From: Stenotrophomonas oahuensis
GTDB taxonomy: Bacteria > Pseudomonadota > Gammaproteobacteria > Xanthomonadales > Xanthomonadaceae
NCBI RefSeq assembly: GCF_031834595.1
Contig: NZ_CP115541.1
Location: forward strand, 1,426,001 to 1,490,000
Direction of reading: 5' to 3'
DNA: 64,000 nt
The position numbers and the translations under genes were made by a program. Position 1 is the first letter of the stretch. Every line of letters starts with the position of its first letter. This document shows, one piece after another, positions 43,638-52,033 of this stretch. Under the pieces are notes generated by a model, which worked only from the letters and a program-made list of their open reading frames with translations, ran no database searches and was not told the origin of the DNA.

Positions 43638-44650
43638 CAATGATATCCAGTACCGGCGGTGACTTTTCCCCGGAACACCCGGTACGACCACGCCGTATAG
43701 CCCAGGATCACCGGCAGCAGCACCACCAGCCCGACCAGGCTGAAGCCCAGTGAGGACGCCGGCGCGGCGGCCTGCCACAGGGTCAGGCTGGGTGGCAGCA
43801 GGTACGGCCACATGCCCAGCACCAGGCCGACGAAGCCCAGCACGAACAAGGCCAGTGTCAGCAGGAACGGCGGCAGGTCACGACGCGGATGGACCGCGCT
43901 GCGCCACAGTGCCACCGCGACCGCCAGGGTCAGCAGCGGCACCGGTGACAACCACCAGAAATTGCCGTCGGCAAACCAGCGCTCCATCACCCGCGACTGC
44001 AGGAACGGCAGCCAGGTGCTGACCAGCCCCATGAACGCGACCACCGCCACCACCAGCGGGCGGGTCAGCGTGCGCGCCACTGCCTGCTCGCGCCCCTCGG
44101 TCTTCAGAATCAACCAGGTGCTGCCCAGCAGCGCATAGCCGAATACCACCGCCACGCCGGTCAGCATCGAGAACGGGCTGAACCAGCCGAACGCCCCGCC
44201 CACATAGCGACCGTCGACCAGGTCCAACCCCTGCACCAGCGCGCCCAGGATCACGCCCTGCGCAAACGCCGCCAGCAGCGAACCCAGCCCGAACGCCACG
44301 CTCCACAGCCGCCGCGAACGGTGCGCCTTGAAGCGGAATTCAAATGCCACTCCACGGAACACCAGCGCCACCACCAGCAGCAGCACCGGCAGATACAGCG
44401 CCGACAGCAGCGCCGCGTACGCCTTCGGGAATGCGGCCATCAGCCCGGCTCCGCCGAGCACCAGCCAGGTTTCATTGCCGTCCCAGATAGGTGCGGCGGT
44501 GTTCATCATCACATCCAGCTGTTCCTCGCTTTCGGCCATCGGCGCAAGGATGCCGATGCCCAGCACGAAGCCGTCCAGCACCACGTACATCAGCACACCA
44601 AAGCCGATCACCGCGAACCACGCCACCGGCAGCCAGGTTGTCATCTCCAT
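43637..44650 (-). CDS. cydB: Cytochrome bd ubiquinol oxidase subunit II
   Basis: 337 residues with eight or nine TM helices; the N-terminus (TTWLPVAWFAVIGFGVLMYVVLDGFVLGIGIL) and WDGNETWLV loop are typical of CydB/CioB. With CydA it forms the quinol oxidase that reduces O2 to water under low oxygen, cyanide or nitric oxide stress. The start at 44650 lies 2 nt after the cydA stop, with GGAGG inside the cydA end. No small cydX-like frame is seen after it: a SMAG pair follows at once. Confidence 0.92.
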   Translation of the reverse strand: MEMTTWLPVAWFAVIGFGVLMYVVLDGFVLGIGILAPMAESEEQLDVMMNTAAPIWDGNETWLVLGGAGLMAAFPKAYAALLSALYLPVLLLVVALVFRGVAFEFRFKAHRSRRLWSVAFGLGSLLAAFAQGVILGALVQGLDLVDGRYVGGAFGWFSPFSMLTGVAVVFGYALLGSTWLILKTEGREQAVARTLTRPLVVAVVAFMGLVSTWLPFLQSRVMERWFADGNFWWLSPVPLLTLAVAVALWRSAVHPRRDLPPFLLTLALFVLGFVGLVLGMWPYLLPPSLTLWQAAAPASSLGFSLVGLVVLLPVILGYTAWSYRVFRGKVTAGTGYH

Positions 44651-44651
44651 C

Positions 44652-46049
44652 TCAGCGACCCTCCAGCGGTTCATCGGTGCCCGACAGCGGACGCGCCGGG
44701 GTGTGGCTGCCGTCCTCGATGGGCGGCTGGTGGTCGTGCGGCTTCGGTCCGGTGCGGATGATCTTGACCAGGTACCAGATGCCCCAGCCGAACACGAAGG
44801 CGTAGCCGACAATGTAGATGCCCAGCGACAACGCGGTCATCCACGCGCTCTGCGGCCCGACCGCGTCGGCGGTGCGCAGCACCCCGTACACCACCCAGGG
44901 CTGGCGGCCCATCTCGGTGACGAACCAGCCGGACACGAGGGCGATGAAGCCGCCGGGCAGCATCCAGTTCCAGCCACGCAGCAGCCACGGTGACGTCAGC
45001 AGCCTGCCGCGCCACCACTGGAAGGCCGAAACCCAGGCCAGCAGCAGCATCAGCGTGCCCAGCCCGACCATGATGCGGAACGCGAAGAACACCGGCAGCA
45101 CCGGCGGCCGCTCGCTAACCGGGACCGAGGTCAGCGGATCAAACGTGCCGTCCAGCGAGTGGGTCAGGATCAGGCTGCCCAGGCGCGGAATGGCGATCTC
45201 GAAGTCGTTGCGCTCTTCCTTCTGGTTGGGCACCGCGAACACCACCAGCGGCACGCCCTCGCCTTCGCCTTCTGCATGCCAGTGCGCTTCCACCGCCGCG
45301 ATCTTCATCGGCTGATGCTTGAGCGTGTTCAGGCCATGCATGTCGCCGACGAAGATCTGCACCGGCACGGTCAGCGCGGCAAACGCCACCGCCGCCAGCA
45401 GCATGGTGCGCCCGGCTTCCACATGGGTGCCGCGGCGCAGGTACCACGCGCCGATGCCGCCGATCACGAAGCAGGTGGTGATGAACGAGCCCAGCGCCAT
45501 GTGCGCCAGGCGGTACGGGAAGGACGGGTTGAATACCACCTGCCACCAGTTCAGCGGGTGCACGATGCCGTCCACAAGCTCGAAACCGGACGGGGTCTGC
45601 AGCCAGCTGTTGGACGACAGGATCCAGAAGGTGGAGAACAGCGTGCCCAGCGCCACCATGCAGGTGGAGAAGAAATGCAGCCTGGGCGAGACCTTGCCCC
45701 AGCCGAACATCATCACGCCAAGGAAGCTGGCTTCCAGGAAGAACGCGGTCAGCACCTCGTAGGTGAGCAGTGGGCCGATCACGCTGCCGGCCACTTCGCT
45801 GAGGCGCGGCCAGTTGGTGCCGAACTGGAAGGCCATGACGATGCCGCTGACCACGCCCATGCCGAACGACACCGCGAAGATCTTCTGCCAGAAGAAGTAC
45901 AGCTCGCGCCAGACCGGCTTGCCGGTGCGCAGCCATTGGCCCTCGACGAACGCCAGCCAGCTGGCGGTGCCGATGGTGAAGGCGGGGAACAGCACATGGA
46001 AACTGATGACGAATCCGAACTGGATCCGCGACAACAACAACGCGTCCAC
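44652..46049 (-). CDS. cydA: Cytochrome bd ubiquinol oxidase subunit I
   Basis: 465 residues, nine TM helices, starting at GTG (46049) with GGAGG 8 nt upstream. The N-terminal 'LLLSRIQFGFVISFHVLF' carries the haem-ligand His18. Other landmarks are 'GMGVVSGIVMAFQFGTNW' and the quinol-binding loop region near 250-330, which is short, as in the CIO-type (short Q-loop) enzymes rather than E. coli CydA (522 aa). The frame stays open far upstream across the antisense strand of the peptidase gene; that part is not coding. Confidence 0.92.
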   Translation of the reverse strand: MDALLLSRIQFGFVISFHVLFPAFTIGTASWLAFVEGQWLRTGKPVWRELYFFWQKIFAVSFGMGVVSGIVMAFQFGTNWPRLSEVAGSVIGPLLTYEVLTAFFLEASFLGVMMFGWGKVSPRLHFFSTCMVALGTLFSTFWILSSNSWLQTPSGFELVDGIVHPLNWWQVVFNPSFPYRLAHMALGSFITTCFVIGGIGAWYLRRGTHVEAGRTMLLAAVAFAALTVPVQIFVGDMHGLNTLKHQPMKIAAVEAHWHAEGEGEGVPLVVFAVPNQKEERNDFEIAIPRLGSLILTHSLDGTFDPLTSVPVSERPPVLPVFFAFRIMVGLGTLMLLLAWVSAFQWWRGRLLTSPWLLRGWNWMLPGGFIALVSGWFVTEMGRQPWVVYGVLRTADAVGPQSAWMTALSLGIYIVGYAFVFGWGIWYLVKIIRTGPKPHDHQPPIEDGSHTPARPLSGTDEPLEGR

Positions 46050-46154
46050 GGGACGCCTCCGGCGGGGGTGGTGGGGAATCCAGACCAGTTTGGGTGGAGT
46101 TCCGTGAAAGCGACATGCGACCCGGTGACGCGCTGCATCAAACGGTCGCAGGCG

Positions 46155-46223
46155 GGTATCGACCAACGGTCGATACCTACCGGGTTCGCTGCAATGGGTA
46201 GGTATCGACCGTTGGTCGATACC
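46155..46223. repeat. Inverted pair of SMAG repeats (TATCGACC/GGTCGATA type)
   Basis: 46155-46180: GGTATCGACC-AAC-GGTCGATACC then TAC. 46198-46223: GTAG-GTATCGACC-GTT-GGTCGATAC. Between divergent cydA and the S9 peptidase gene; the gap 46050-46310 also holds a terminator-like hairpin. Confidence 0.8.
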
Positions 46224-46246
46224 CGCCGTGGCCATGACCTTTGCCC

Positions 46247-46290
46247 CCCGCTCGCAGCCCTTGTGGCTGCTACCCTTGGCGGGTTTTTTT
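46247..46290 (+). terminator. Terminator-like hairpin 20 nt before the S9 peptidase start
   Basis: CCCGC ... GCGGG stem enclosing a second hairpin GCAGCC-CTTGT-GGCTGC, followed by seven T residues. It is oriented along the plus strand although no plus-strand gene lies upstream (cydA is divergent), so it implies a short leader transcript or an attenuator in front of the peptidase gene. Confidence 0.55.
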
Positions 46291-46310
46291 CCTTCACGGT
46301 GCTGCCCGCA

Positions 46311-48677
46311 ATGCCCAGAACGCTGCCCTTGTCCCTGCTGCTGCTCGCCGCCCTTGGCGGTACGGCCCACGCGGCACCGACGCCGATCACCATTGAACAG
46401 GCCATGGCCGACCCGGACTGGATCGGTCCGCCGGTGGACAGCGCCTGGTGGTCGTGGAACAGCCAGCAGGTGGAGTACACCCTGAAGCGCAATGGCAGCC
46501 CGGTGCGCGATACCTTCCGCCAGCCGGTGGCCGGCGGCGCGGCGGTGCAGGTGGCCGACGACCAGCGCGGCACCCTGGACGTAGACACCCCGGTCTATGA
46601 CAGCAGCCGCCAGCGCAGTGCCTTCGTGCGCAATGGCGACGTGTTCCTGCGCGACCTGCGCAGTGGCGCGCTGACCCAGCTCACCCGCAGCACCGAAAAG
46701 TCGAGCAACGTCGGCTTCGCCCGCGACGGCGGAGTGATCTGGCGCACCGGCCAGAACTGGTTCCACTGGACCGCCGCCGCCGGCGTGCAGCAGGTAGCCA
46801 GCCTGAAGGCCGACAAGAACCCCGACGACGCACCCAAGGCCGACGTGCTGCGCGAGCAGCAGCTGCGCACCCTGGCCACGCTGCGCAACGACCGCGCCCA
46901 GCGCGACGCGCTGAAGGCCCAGGAAGCCAGCTGGCGCAAGGCCGACAACACCCGCGCGCCGGGCCCGGTGTATCTGGGCGCGGACGTGGAGATCGTCGAC
47001 AGCGCACTGTCGCCGGACCTGCGCAGCCTGGTGGTGGTGACCAAGCCGAAGAGCTTCGACGAAGGCCGCGGCGGCAAGATGCCCAAGTACGTGACCGAAT
47101 CGGGCTACGAGGAGTTCGAGGACACCCGCACCCGGGTGGGCCGCAACGATCCCGAGCCGAACAGCCTGTGGCTGGTCGACACCGTGGCCGGCACGGTCAA
47201 GCCGCTCTCGCTGGACGGCCTGCCGGGCATCGGCACCGACCCGCTGGCCGCGCTGCGCAAGGCCGCCGGCAAGGACGCACTGAAGGGCAACCGTTCGCTG
47301 CAGGTGCTGGGTGGCCCCGGCGCGCCGGGCGTGCGCTGGAGCGCCGACGGCCAGCAGGCCGCGATCATGCTGCGTGCCAATGACAACAAGGACCGCTGGA
47401 TTGCCAGCCTGAACCCGGCCAGCGGCAAGCTGGAGAACCGCCACCGCCTGACCGACGCGGCCTGGATCAACTGGGGCTTCAACGACTTCGGCTGGACCAG
47501 CGACAACAAGACCCTGTGGCTGCTGTCGGAAGAGTCCGGCTATTCGCACCTGTACACCCAGCAGGGCACGGCCAAGCCGCAGGCGCTGACCAGCGGCAAG
47601 TGGGAGACCTCGATGCCGGTGCCCAGCGCCGACGGCCGTGGCTTCTACGTGCTGTGCAACCAGCAGAGCCCGGGTGATTACGAGGTGTGCGCGGTGGACA
47701 CCGCCAGCCGCCAGGTGCGCGAGCTGACCAGCCTCAACGGCGTGGAAGACTTCTCGCTGTCGCCGGACGGCAGCCAGCTGCTGGTCCGCTACTCCGGTGC
47801 CTACCTGCCGGCGCAGCTGGCGGTGGTGCCGACCGCCGGTGGCCAGGCCAAGGTGCTGACCGACACCCGCAGCGCCGAGTTCAAGGCGCGTGAGTGGATC
47901 CAGCCCAAGCTGGTGCAGGTACCGTCGAAGCACGGTGCTGGCGTGGTCTGGGCCAAGTACTACGGCCCGGAGAAGCTGGAGCCGGGCAAGAAGTACCCGA
48001 TCGCCATGTTCGTGCACGGTGCCGGCTACCTGCAGAACGTGCACCAGCGTTACCCGGCCTACTTCCGCGAGCAGATGTTCCACAACCTGCTGGTGCAGAA
48101 GGGCTACGTGGTGCTGGACATGGACTACCGCGGCAGCGAGGGCTATGGCCGCGACTGGCGTACCGCGATCTACCGCAACATGGGCCACCCGGAGCTGGAG
48201 GATTACCAGGACGGCCTGGAATGGCTGGTGGCCAACCAGCAGGGCGACCGTGACCATGCCGGCATCTACGGCGGCTCGTACGGCGGCTTCATGACCTTCA
48301 TGGCGCTGTTCCGTGCCCCGGGCACGTTCAAGGCCGGTGCCGCGCTGCGCCCGGTGGTGGACTGGCACCAGTACAACCACGGCTACACGTCCAACATCCT
48401 CAACACCCCGGACATCGACCCGGAGGCGTACCGCAAGTCGTCGCCGATTGAGTACGCCGAGGGCCTGCAGGACAACCTGCTGATCGCCCACGGGATGATG
48501 GATGACAACGTGTTCTTCCAGGACTCGGTGAACCTGACCCAGAAGCTGATCGAGCTGCACAAGGACAACTGGAGCATCGCGCCGTACCCGCTGGAACGTC
48601 ACGGCTACGTGCGTGCCGATTCCTGGCTGGACCAGTACAAGCGCATTCTGAAGCTGTTCGAGACCACGCTGAAATAA
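46311..48677 (+). CDS. Secreted S9 family peptidase (dipeptidyl-peptidase IV-like)
   Basis: 788 residues with a signal peptide (PLSLLLLAALGGTAHA, cleavage at about 20-21). Residues about 100-540 form the beta-propeller (DPPIV_N type) and 560-788 the alpha/beta-hydrolase domain with Ser656 (YGGSYGGF), Asp731 (HGMMDDNV) and His764 (ERHGYVRADS). Such periplasmic or secreted enzymes release dipeptides, often after Pro or Ala. The start at 46311 lacks a clear Shine-Dalgarno site. A strong terminator follows at 48752. Confidence 0.9.
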   Translation: MPRTLPLSLLLLAALGGTAHAAPTPITIEQAMADPDWIGPPVDSAWWSWNSQQVEYTLKRNGSPVRDTFRQPVAGGAAVQVADDQRGTLDVDTPVYDSSRQRSAFVRNGDVFLRDLRSGALTQLTRSTEKSSNVGFARDGGVIWRTGQNWFHWTAAAGVQQVASLKADKNPDDAPKADVLREQQLRTLATLRNDRAQRDALKAQEASWRKADNTRAPGPVYLGADVEIVDSALSPDLRSLVVVTKPKSFDEGRGGKMPKYVTESGYEEFEDTRTRVGRNDPEPNSLWLVDTVAGTVKPLSLDGLPGIGTDPLAALRKAAGKDALKGNRSLQVLGGPGAPGVRWSADGQQAAIMLRANDNKDRWIASLNPASGKLENRHRLTDAAWINWGFNDFGWTSDNKTLWLLSEESGYSHLYTQQGTAKPQALTSGKWETSMPVPSADGRGFYVLCNQQSPGDYEVCAVDTASRQVRELTSLNGVEDFSLSPDGSQLLVRYSGAYLPAQLAVVPTAGGQAKVLTDTRSAEFKAREWIQPKLVQVPSKHGAGVVWAKYYGPEKLEPGKKYPIAMFVHGAGYLQNVHQRYPAYFREQMFHNLLVQKGYVVLDMDYRGSEGYGRDWRTAIYRNMGHPELEDYQDGLEWLVANQQGDRDHAGIYGGSYGGFMTFMALFRAPGTFKAGAALRPVVDWHQYNHGYTSNILNTPDIDPEAYRKSSPIEYAEGLQDNLLIAHGMMDDNVFFQDSVNLTQKLIELHKDNWSIAPYPLERHGYVRADSWLDQYKRILKLFETTLK

Positions 48678-48700
48678 TTGCGGGCGCAGGATCATGGCTT

Positions 48701-48723
48701 TGACACGCATGGCGTGTCACTAC
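48701..48723. repeat. SMAG repeat nested in a longer hairpin
   Basis: TGACACGC-ATG-GCGTGTCA then CTAC. Outer arms CAGGATC (48687-48693) and GATCCTG (48724-48730) enclose it. Read on the minus strand, the repeat plus its tail GCCATGATCCTGCGC is nearly the same as 12206-12246. Confidence 0.75.
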
Positions 48724-48751
48724 GATCCTGGGTCGATTGCCCCTATGCTGT

Positions 48752-48783
48752 CTGCGGCCGCCTTGTGCGGCCGCAGGCTTTTT
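48752..48783 (+). terminator. Intrinsic terminator after the S9 peptidase gene
   Basis: CTGCGGCCGC-CTTGT-GCGGCCGCAG, a perfect 10-bp stem, followed by GCTTTTTGGG. 74 nt after the stop codon. Confidence 0.85.
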
Positions 48784-48818
48784 GGGCCTGCCCTTCCCCG
48801 CTCACCCCAGGACACCGG

Positions 48819-49427
48819 ATGTCGACTGTTCCGCCCCCGCTGCAGCCCAAGGTGGCCCCGCGCGCCACGCATACCCCCGATGGGGCTCCCAAATTCCTTT
48901 CGCCGCTGGCCAAGTCGATCCTGGTGGTGTGCATCATCTCGGCGGTCTGCTGGGCCGGCGGCGCACTGGTGGCCCTGTTCCTGCATCAGTGGGACGACCT
49001 GCAGAGGTTCGTCGCCGAAACAGACCTGTCATGGATGCCACCATCCCTGCGCTGGTTCGGGCGGCACGCGGTGGCCATCAACCTGGCCATGCTGGCGGTC
49101 TGCGTGGCCGGTGCGGTCGCCTGCTGGGGCATGCTGCGCCGGTTGAAATGGGCGCTGCAGCTGTTCATCGTGCTGCTGGTGCTGACCGCGCTGCTGAACT
49201 TCTACGGTGCCTGGGTGGTGGATGACATCTTCCGCCAGCTGGTCCTGCACCTGCCGGCGGCGGTGGACGACATGGACCAGGGCGAGCTGCGCCGGGAACT
49301 GCAGGTGCAGCGTTTCCTGTACACCGGCATGGCACTGGCAACCGCGCTGGCGTTCGCGGTGCTGCACGGCTGGCTGCTGGTGCGGCTGGGCCGGCCGGAT
49401 GTGAAGCGCTGGTTCGCGAAGGCGTGA
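48819..49427 (+). CDS. Four-TM membrane protein of unknown function
   Basis: 202 residues with hydrophobic segments at about 32-53, 88-108, 116-135 and 167-188. A Pro-rich cytoplasmic N-terminus (PPPLQPKVAPRATHTPDGAP) precedes TM1. AGGA lies 6-10 nt before the ATG, which is why this start was taken. No family recognised. It lies upstream of hemF on the same strand, separated by a SMAG repeat. Confidence 0.75.
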   Translation: MSTVPPPLQPKVAPRATHTPDGAPKFLSPLAKSILVVCIISAVCWAGGALVALFLHQWDDLQRFVAETDLSWMPPSLRWFGRHAVAINLAMLAVCVAGAVACWGMLRRLKWALQLFIVLLVLTALLNFYGAWVVDDIFRQLVLHLPAAVDDMDQGELRRELQVQRFLYTGMALATALAFAVLHGWLLVRLGRPDVKRWFAKA

Positions 49428-49430
49428 CGC

Positions 49431-49453
49431 AGCCGGGCAGCGCCCGGCTCTAC
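49431..49453. repeat. SMAG repeat
   Basis: AGCCGGGC-AGC-GCCCGGCT then CTAC, 12 nt upstream of the hemF start, so it occupies the hemF leader and could reduce read-through from the membrane-protein gene. Confidence 0.75.
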
Positions 49454-49465
49454 TAGAATGTCGGC

Positions 49466-50374
49466 ATGAACGAATTCGAGCGCGTCCGTCAGTACCTCAC
49501 CGACCTGCAGGACCGTATCTGTGCGGCCATCGAGGCCGCCGACGGCCAGGCCCGGTTCGCCGAAGACCTGTGGCAGCGCGCCGAGGGCGGCGGTGGCCGG
49601 ACCCGCATCCTGCGCGATGGCGCGGTGTTCGAGCAAGCCGGGATCGGCTTCTCCGACGTCTGCGGCACCCGCCTGCCGCCTTCGGCCTCGGCCAACCGGC
49701 CGGAATTGGCTGGCGCGTCCTGGCGCGCCACCGGGGTATCGCTGGTGTTCCACCCGCGCAACCCCTACCTGCCCACCACCCATGCCAACGTGCGCTACTT
49801 TCGCGCCGAGCGCGATGGCGTGGAAGTGGCCTCGTGGTTTGGTGGCGGTTTCGACCTGACCCCGTTCTACCCCTTCGACGAAGACGTGCAGCACTGGCAC
49901 CAGACCGCCTTTGACCTGTGCGCGCCGTTCGGCCCGGAGCGCTACCCGGCGCACAAGCGCTGGTGCGACGAGTACTTCTTCCTGCGCCACCGCAATGAAA
50001 CCCGCGGCGTGGGCGGGTTGTTCTTCGATGACCTGCACGGCGACTTCGAGCGCGACTTCGCTTACCTGCGCGCGGTGGGCGACGGCTTCCTGGACGCCTA
50101 TCTGCCCATCGTGGAGCGGCGCAAGGATGCGGCATTCGGCGAGCGCGAGCGCGAATTCCAGCTGTACCGCCGCGGCCGCTATGTGGAATTCAACCTGGTG
50201 TACGACCGCGGCACGTTGTTCGGCCTGCAGAGCGGCGGCCGCAGCGAGAGCATCCTGATGAGCCTGCCCCCGCGCGTGCGCTGGGAGTATGGCTTCACCC
50301 CGGAACCGGGCAGCGCCGAAGCGGCGCTGGCCGATTACCTGGTGCCACGGGAGTGGCTAGGCAGCGCTGGTTAA
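49466..50374 (+). CDS. hemF: Oxygen-dependent coproporphyrinogen III oxidase
   Basis: 302 residues, matching the usual HemF length (about 300). Conserved segments include [54 protein letters not shown] and [33 protein letters not shown]. It carries out the two oxidative decarboxylations that give protoporphyrinogen IX in haem synthesis and needs O2. The stop overlaps the stop of the convergent gene at 50371 by 3 nt. Confidence 0.97.
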   Translation: MNEFERVRQYLTDLQDRICAAIEAADGQARFAEDLWQRAEGGGGRTRILRDGAVFEQAGIGFSDVCGTRLPPSASANRPELAGASWRATGVSLVFHPRNPYLPTTHANVRYFRAERDGVEVASWFGGGFDLTPFYPFDEDVQHWHQTAFDLCAPFGPERYPAHKRWCDEYFFLRHRNETRGVGGLFFDDLHGDFERDFAYLRAVGDGFLDAYLPIVERRKDAAFGEREREFQLYRRGRYVEFNLVYDRGTLFGLQSGGRSESILMSLPPRVRWEYGFTPEPGSAEAALADYLVPREWLGSAG

Positions 50375-51099
50375 TGCCGGGATGAGACAGCGCTGATGCC
50401 CTGCGAGGACGTCAGCTGCTGCAGTTTGCCTTCCAGCTTGCGCATGCGCTTGAGATGCGCGTTGATCAACTGCTCCCGTTCCTTCAACAGTGCGGCTTTC
50501 TGCTTCTGGAGCTTGGCGAGTGCCTTCTCGGCACGGCGAACCTTCAGGGTCGCTTCCGGCACAGGATTGTCGTCGACATGAAGCCCACCGCTGATTGAGA
50601 ACAAGGTCGGTGCAGAGGCATGGTCCTGTTGCACGGCCTGCAGTTCTCGCTGGCCGTGCAGGGTCTGCTCAGCCACTTCCAGCTCGGCCTCCATGCGCGC
50701 ACCCTCTTCGGCAAGCATCGCCAGCTTCCGGTTCAACTCCTGCATGGTCGCGTGCGGCAGCGTGCCGGTAGCGCCGTGCTGTGGGCGCAGGTCGCCGTGG
50801 CTGAGCGTTCCTTGGGGTCGCTCCGGGTAGATCGTGCCCGATGGCGGGAGAGGTGACGCGTAGTTGTTCAACTGCGCGATTCTCAGCCCCAGACGTGGCG
50901 GAGACGTCGCAAGAGACGACGAACCGGAGGTCGAAGGCGAACTGGACAATGATGAAGGGGACGAGCCTGACGGAGAGCAGGCGATGGCCTCCCAGTATGG
51001 GGGAGGCAAGTCAATCGGGGCAGCAATGGGAGCGACGGGCATGAGCAAAGACATCCTGTTCGGCGCAGGGCCTGGAACAGGCACCCGCAGATACCTCAT
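50371..51099 (-). CDS. Effector-like protein: Ser/Pro-rich N-terminus and coiled-coil C-terminus
   Basis: 242 residues. The start at 51099 is preceded by GAGGG 8 nt upstream; a GTG three codons earlier is less likely. Residues 1-115 are disordered and rich in Pro and Ser (a [17 protein letters not shown] run near 50-70). Residues 116-165 and 185-235 are helical heptad-like ([40 protein letters not shown]). No TM, signal peptide or domain. The composition resembles type III effectors and the other candidates in this window, but there is no direct evidence of secretion. Its stop overlaps that of hemF. Confidence 0.6.
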   Translation of the reverse strand: MRYLRVPVPGPAPNRMSLLMPVAPIAAPIDLPPPYWEAIACSPSGSSPSSLSSSPSTSGSSSLATSPPRLGLRIAQLNNYASPLPPSGTIYPERPQGTLSHGDLRPQHGATGTLPHATMQELNRKLAMLAEEGARMEAELEVAEQTLHGQRELQAVQQDHASAPTLFSISGGLHVDDNPVPEATLKVRRAEKALAKLQKQKAALLKEREQLINAHLKRMRKLEGKLQQLTSSQGISAVSSRH

Positions 51100-51137
51100 T
51101 GCAGCCACCCTCTGTGTTCAGCGCTTGCAGATTTCGA

Positions 51138-51632
51138 TCACGTCTTCGCCGCATCGCCCGCAGACTTCGGCACGATGGTGATATGCCCGTTGATCTCCAG
51201 CAGGGCCAACGCGACGTCCTCGATTCGCAAGCAGCCTTGTTGGCGCATGGCCGCCTCCAGATCCGCCTGGGTGACCAGTTCGCGTTTGAGCACGGAAGGC
51301 AGCAACTGGCCATCGCGGGCGATCAGCACCGGCTCGCCTTCCACCAGGGTTTCGATCCGCCGGCTGCGCGTGGTCAACCAGCCGACGCCGTAGTTGAGCA
51401 GGATCAGCGTGGCTGCCAGCAGCAGGCCGCCGCCCAACGAGGTGTCCTGGCCCAGCAGGGCGTTCTGCACCGCGTTGCCGAGCAGGACGATCAGCAGCAC
51501 GTCGAACGGGGTGATCTGGCCCAGCGCGCGCTTGCCGGACAGGCGCACCATGCCCAGCACCACGGTGTACACCACTACCGCGCGCAGGATGAATTCCCAC
51601 CACGGCATGGCCAGGTTGAACAGGTCGGTCAT
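51138..51632 (-). CDS. DUF421 (YetF-like) membrane protein
   Basis: 164 residues: three TM helices (about 10-80; VVVYTVVLGMVRLSGKRALGQITPFDVLLIVLLGNAVQNALLG) followed by the small YetF-type soluble domain with 'LVEGEPVLIARDGQLLPSVLKRELVTQADLEAAMRQQG'. Function unknown. The start at 51632 has GGAGG 6 nt upstream and gives the normal family N-terminus; a long frame in another phase over the same bases is a shadow. Confidence 0.88.
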   Translation of the reverse strand: MTDLFNLAMPWWEFILRAVVVYTVVLGMVRLSGKRALGQITPFDVLLIVLLGNAVQNALLGQDTSLGGGLLLAATLILLNYGVGWLTTRSRRIETLVEGEPVLIARDGQLLPSVLKRELVTQADLEAAMRQQGCLRIEDVALALLEINGHITIVPKSAGDAAKT

Positions 51633-51704
51633 GGGGGCCTCCGCCAGATACGAGTGGCGGGAGGATGAGGGGGAGCGGGGTGACGGGGGGATGAGGGCGG
51701 ATCC

Positions 51705-51729
51705 GTAGGTACCACGCCCTGCGTGGTAC
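51705..51729. repeat. SMAG repeat
   Basis: GTAG-GTACCACGC-CCT-GCGTGGTAC. It lies between the DUF421 gene and the sX13-like RNA. Confidence 0.75.
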
Positions 51730-51765
51730 GACCGCACGTAGCGCGTCATCGGTATCCGGACGCCC

Positions 51766-51890
51766 AAAATAAAAAGCCCCGCCGACCAGGGGGAGGTCAG
51801 CGGGGCCGGGGAACGGGCGCTTGGGGAGGAGCCCCCGTTCCGAGATCTGCTCCAGGGGATGGGAGAGATCCACAACAGGCGTTGCGCCTG
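51766..51890 (-). ncRNA. sX13: sX13-like small RNA with C-rich loops
   Basis: A ~120-nt minus-strand RNA in the 401-bp gap between polA and the DUF421 gene. Promoter -10 TATAGA is at 51902-51897. The RNA folds into ACAGGCG-CAA-CGCCTGT, then GATCT-CTCC-loop-GGAG-AGATC with loop CATCCCCT, then GGAACGGG...CCCGTTCC with loop CCTCCCCA, and a terminator GCCCCGCTGACC/GGTCGGCGGGGC with loop TCCCCCT followed by TTTTTATTTT. Several stem-loops with C-rich loops beside polA match sX13 of Xanthomonas, an Hfq-independent regulator that pairs with G-rich sites near start codons. The polA neighbourhood also recalls E. coli Spot 42. The rest of the gap (51891-52033) is AT-rich and without a gene. Confidence 0.75.
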
Positions 51891-51896
51891 TCGAGG

Positions 51897-51902
51897 TCTA
51901 TA
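51897..51902 (-). promoter_or_regulatory. -10 element of the sX13-like RNA
   Basis: TATAGA on the minus strand, about 7 nt before the predicted RNA 5' end. A -35 element is weak (ACTATC with 17-nt spacing). Confidence 0.45.
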
Positions 51903-52033
51903 AAAGCACCTCGAACATTGATAGTTCGTGAAGGAAGCCCATTAATTCTTGGGAAAATTCAGAAAGATTCATCATCGAGTCAGATTCTGGCCTTCCACTG
52001 AACCAATTCAGCCATTTTCACGTCAAATGCGTC

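Noticed and set aside
46050..48710. Minus-strand open frame continuous with cydA that would give a 1352-residue protein
   Set aside because: It is antisense to the clear S9 peptidase gene; cydA has a good GTG start with GGAGG at 46049 and a normal family length from there.
51118..51873. 251-codon frame in another phase over the DUF421 gene
   Set aside because: No hydrophobic segments or ribosome-binding site; the DUF421 frame has both and recognised family sequence.
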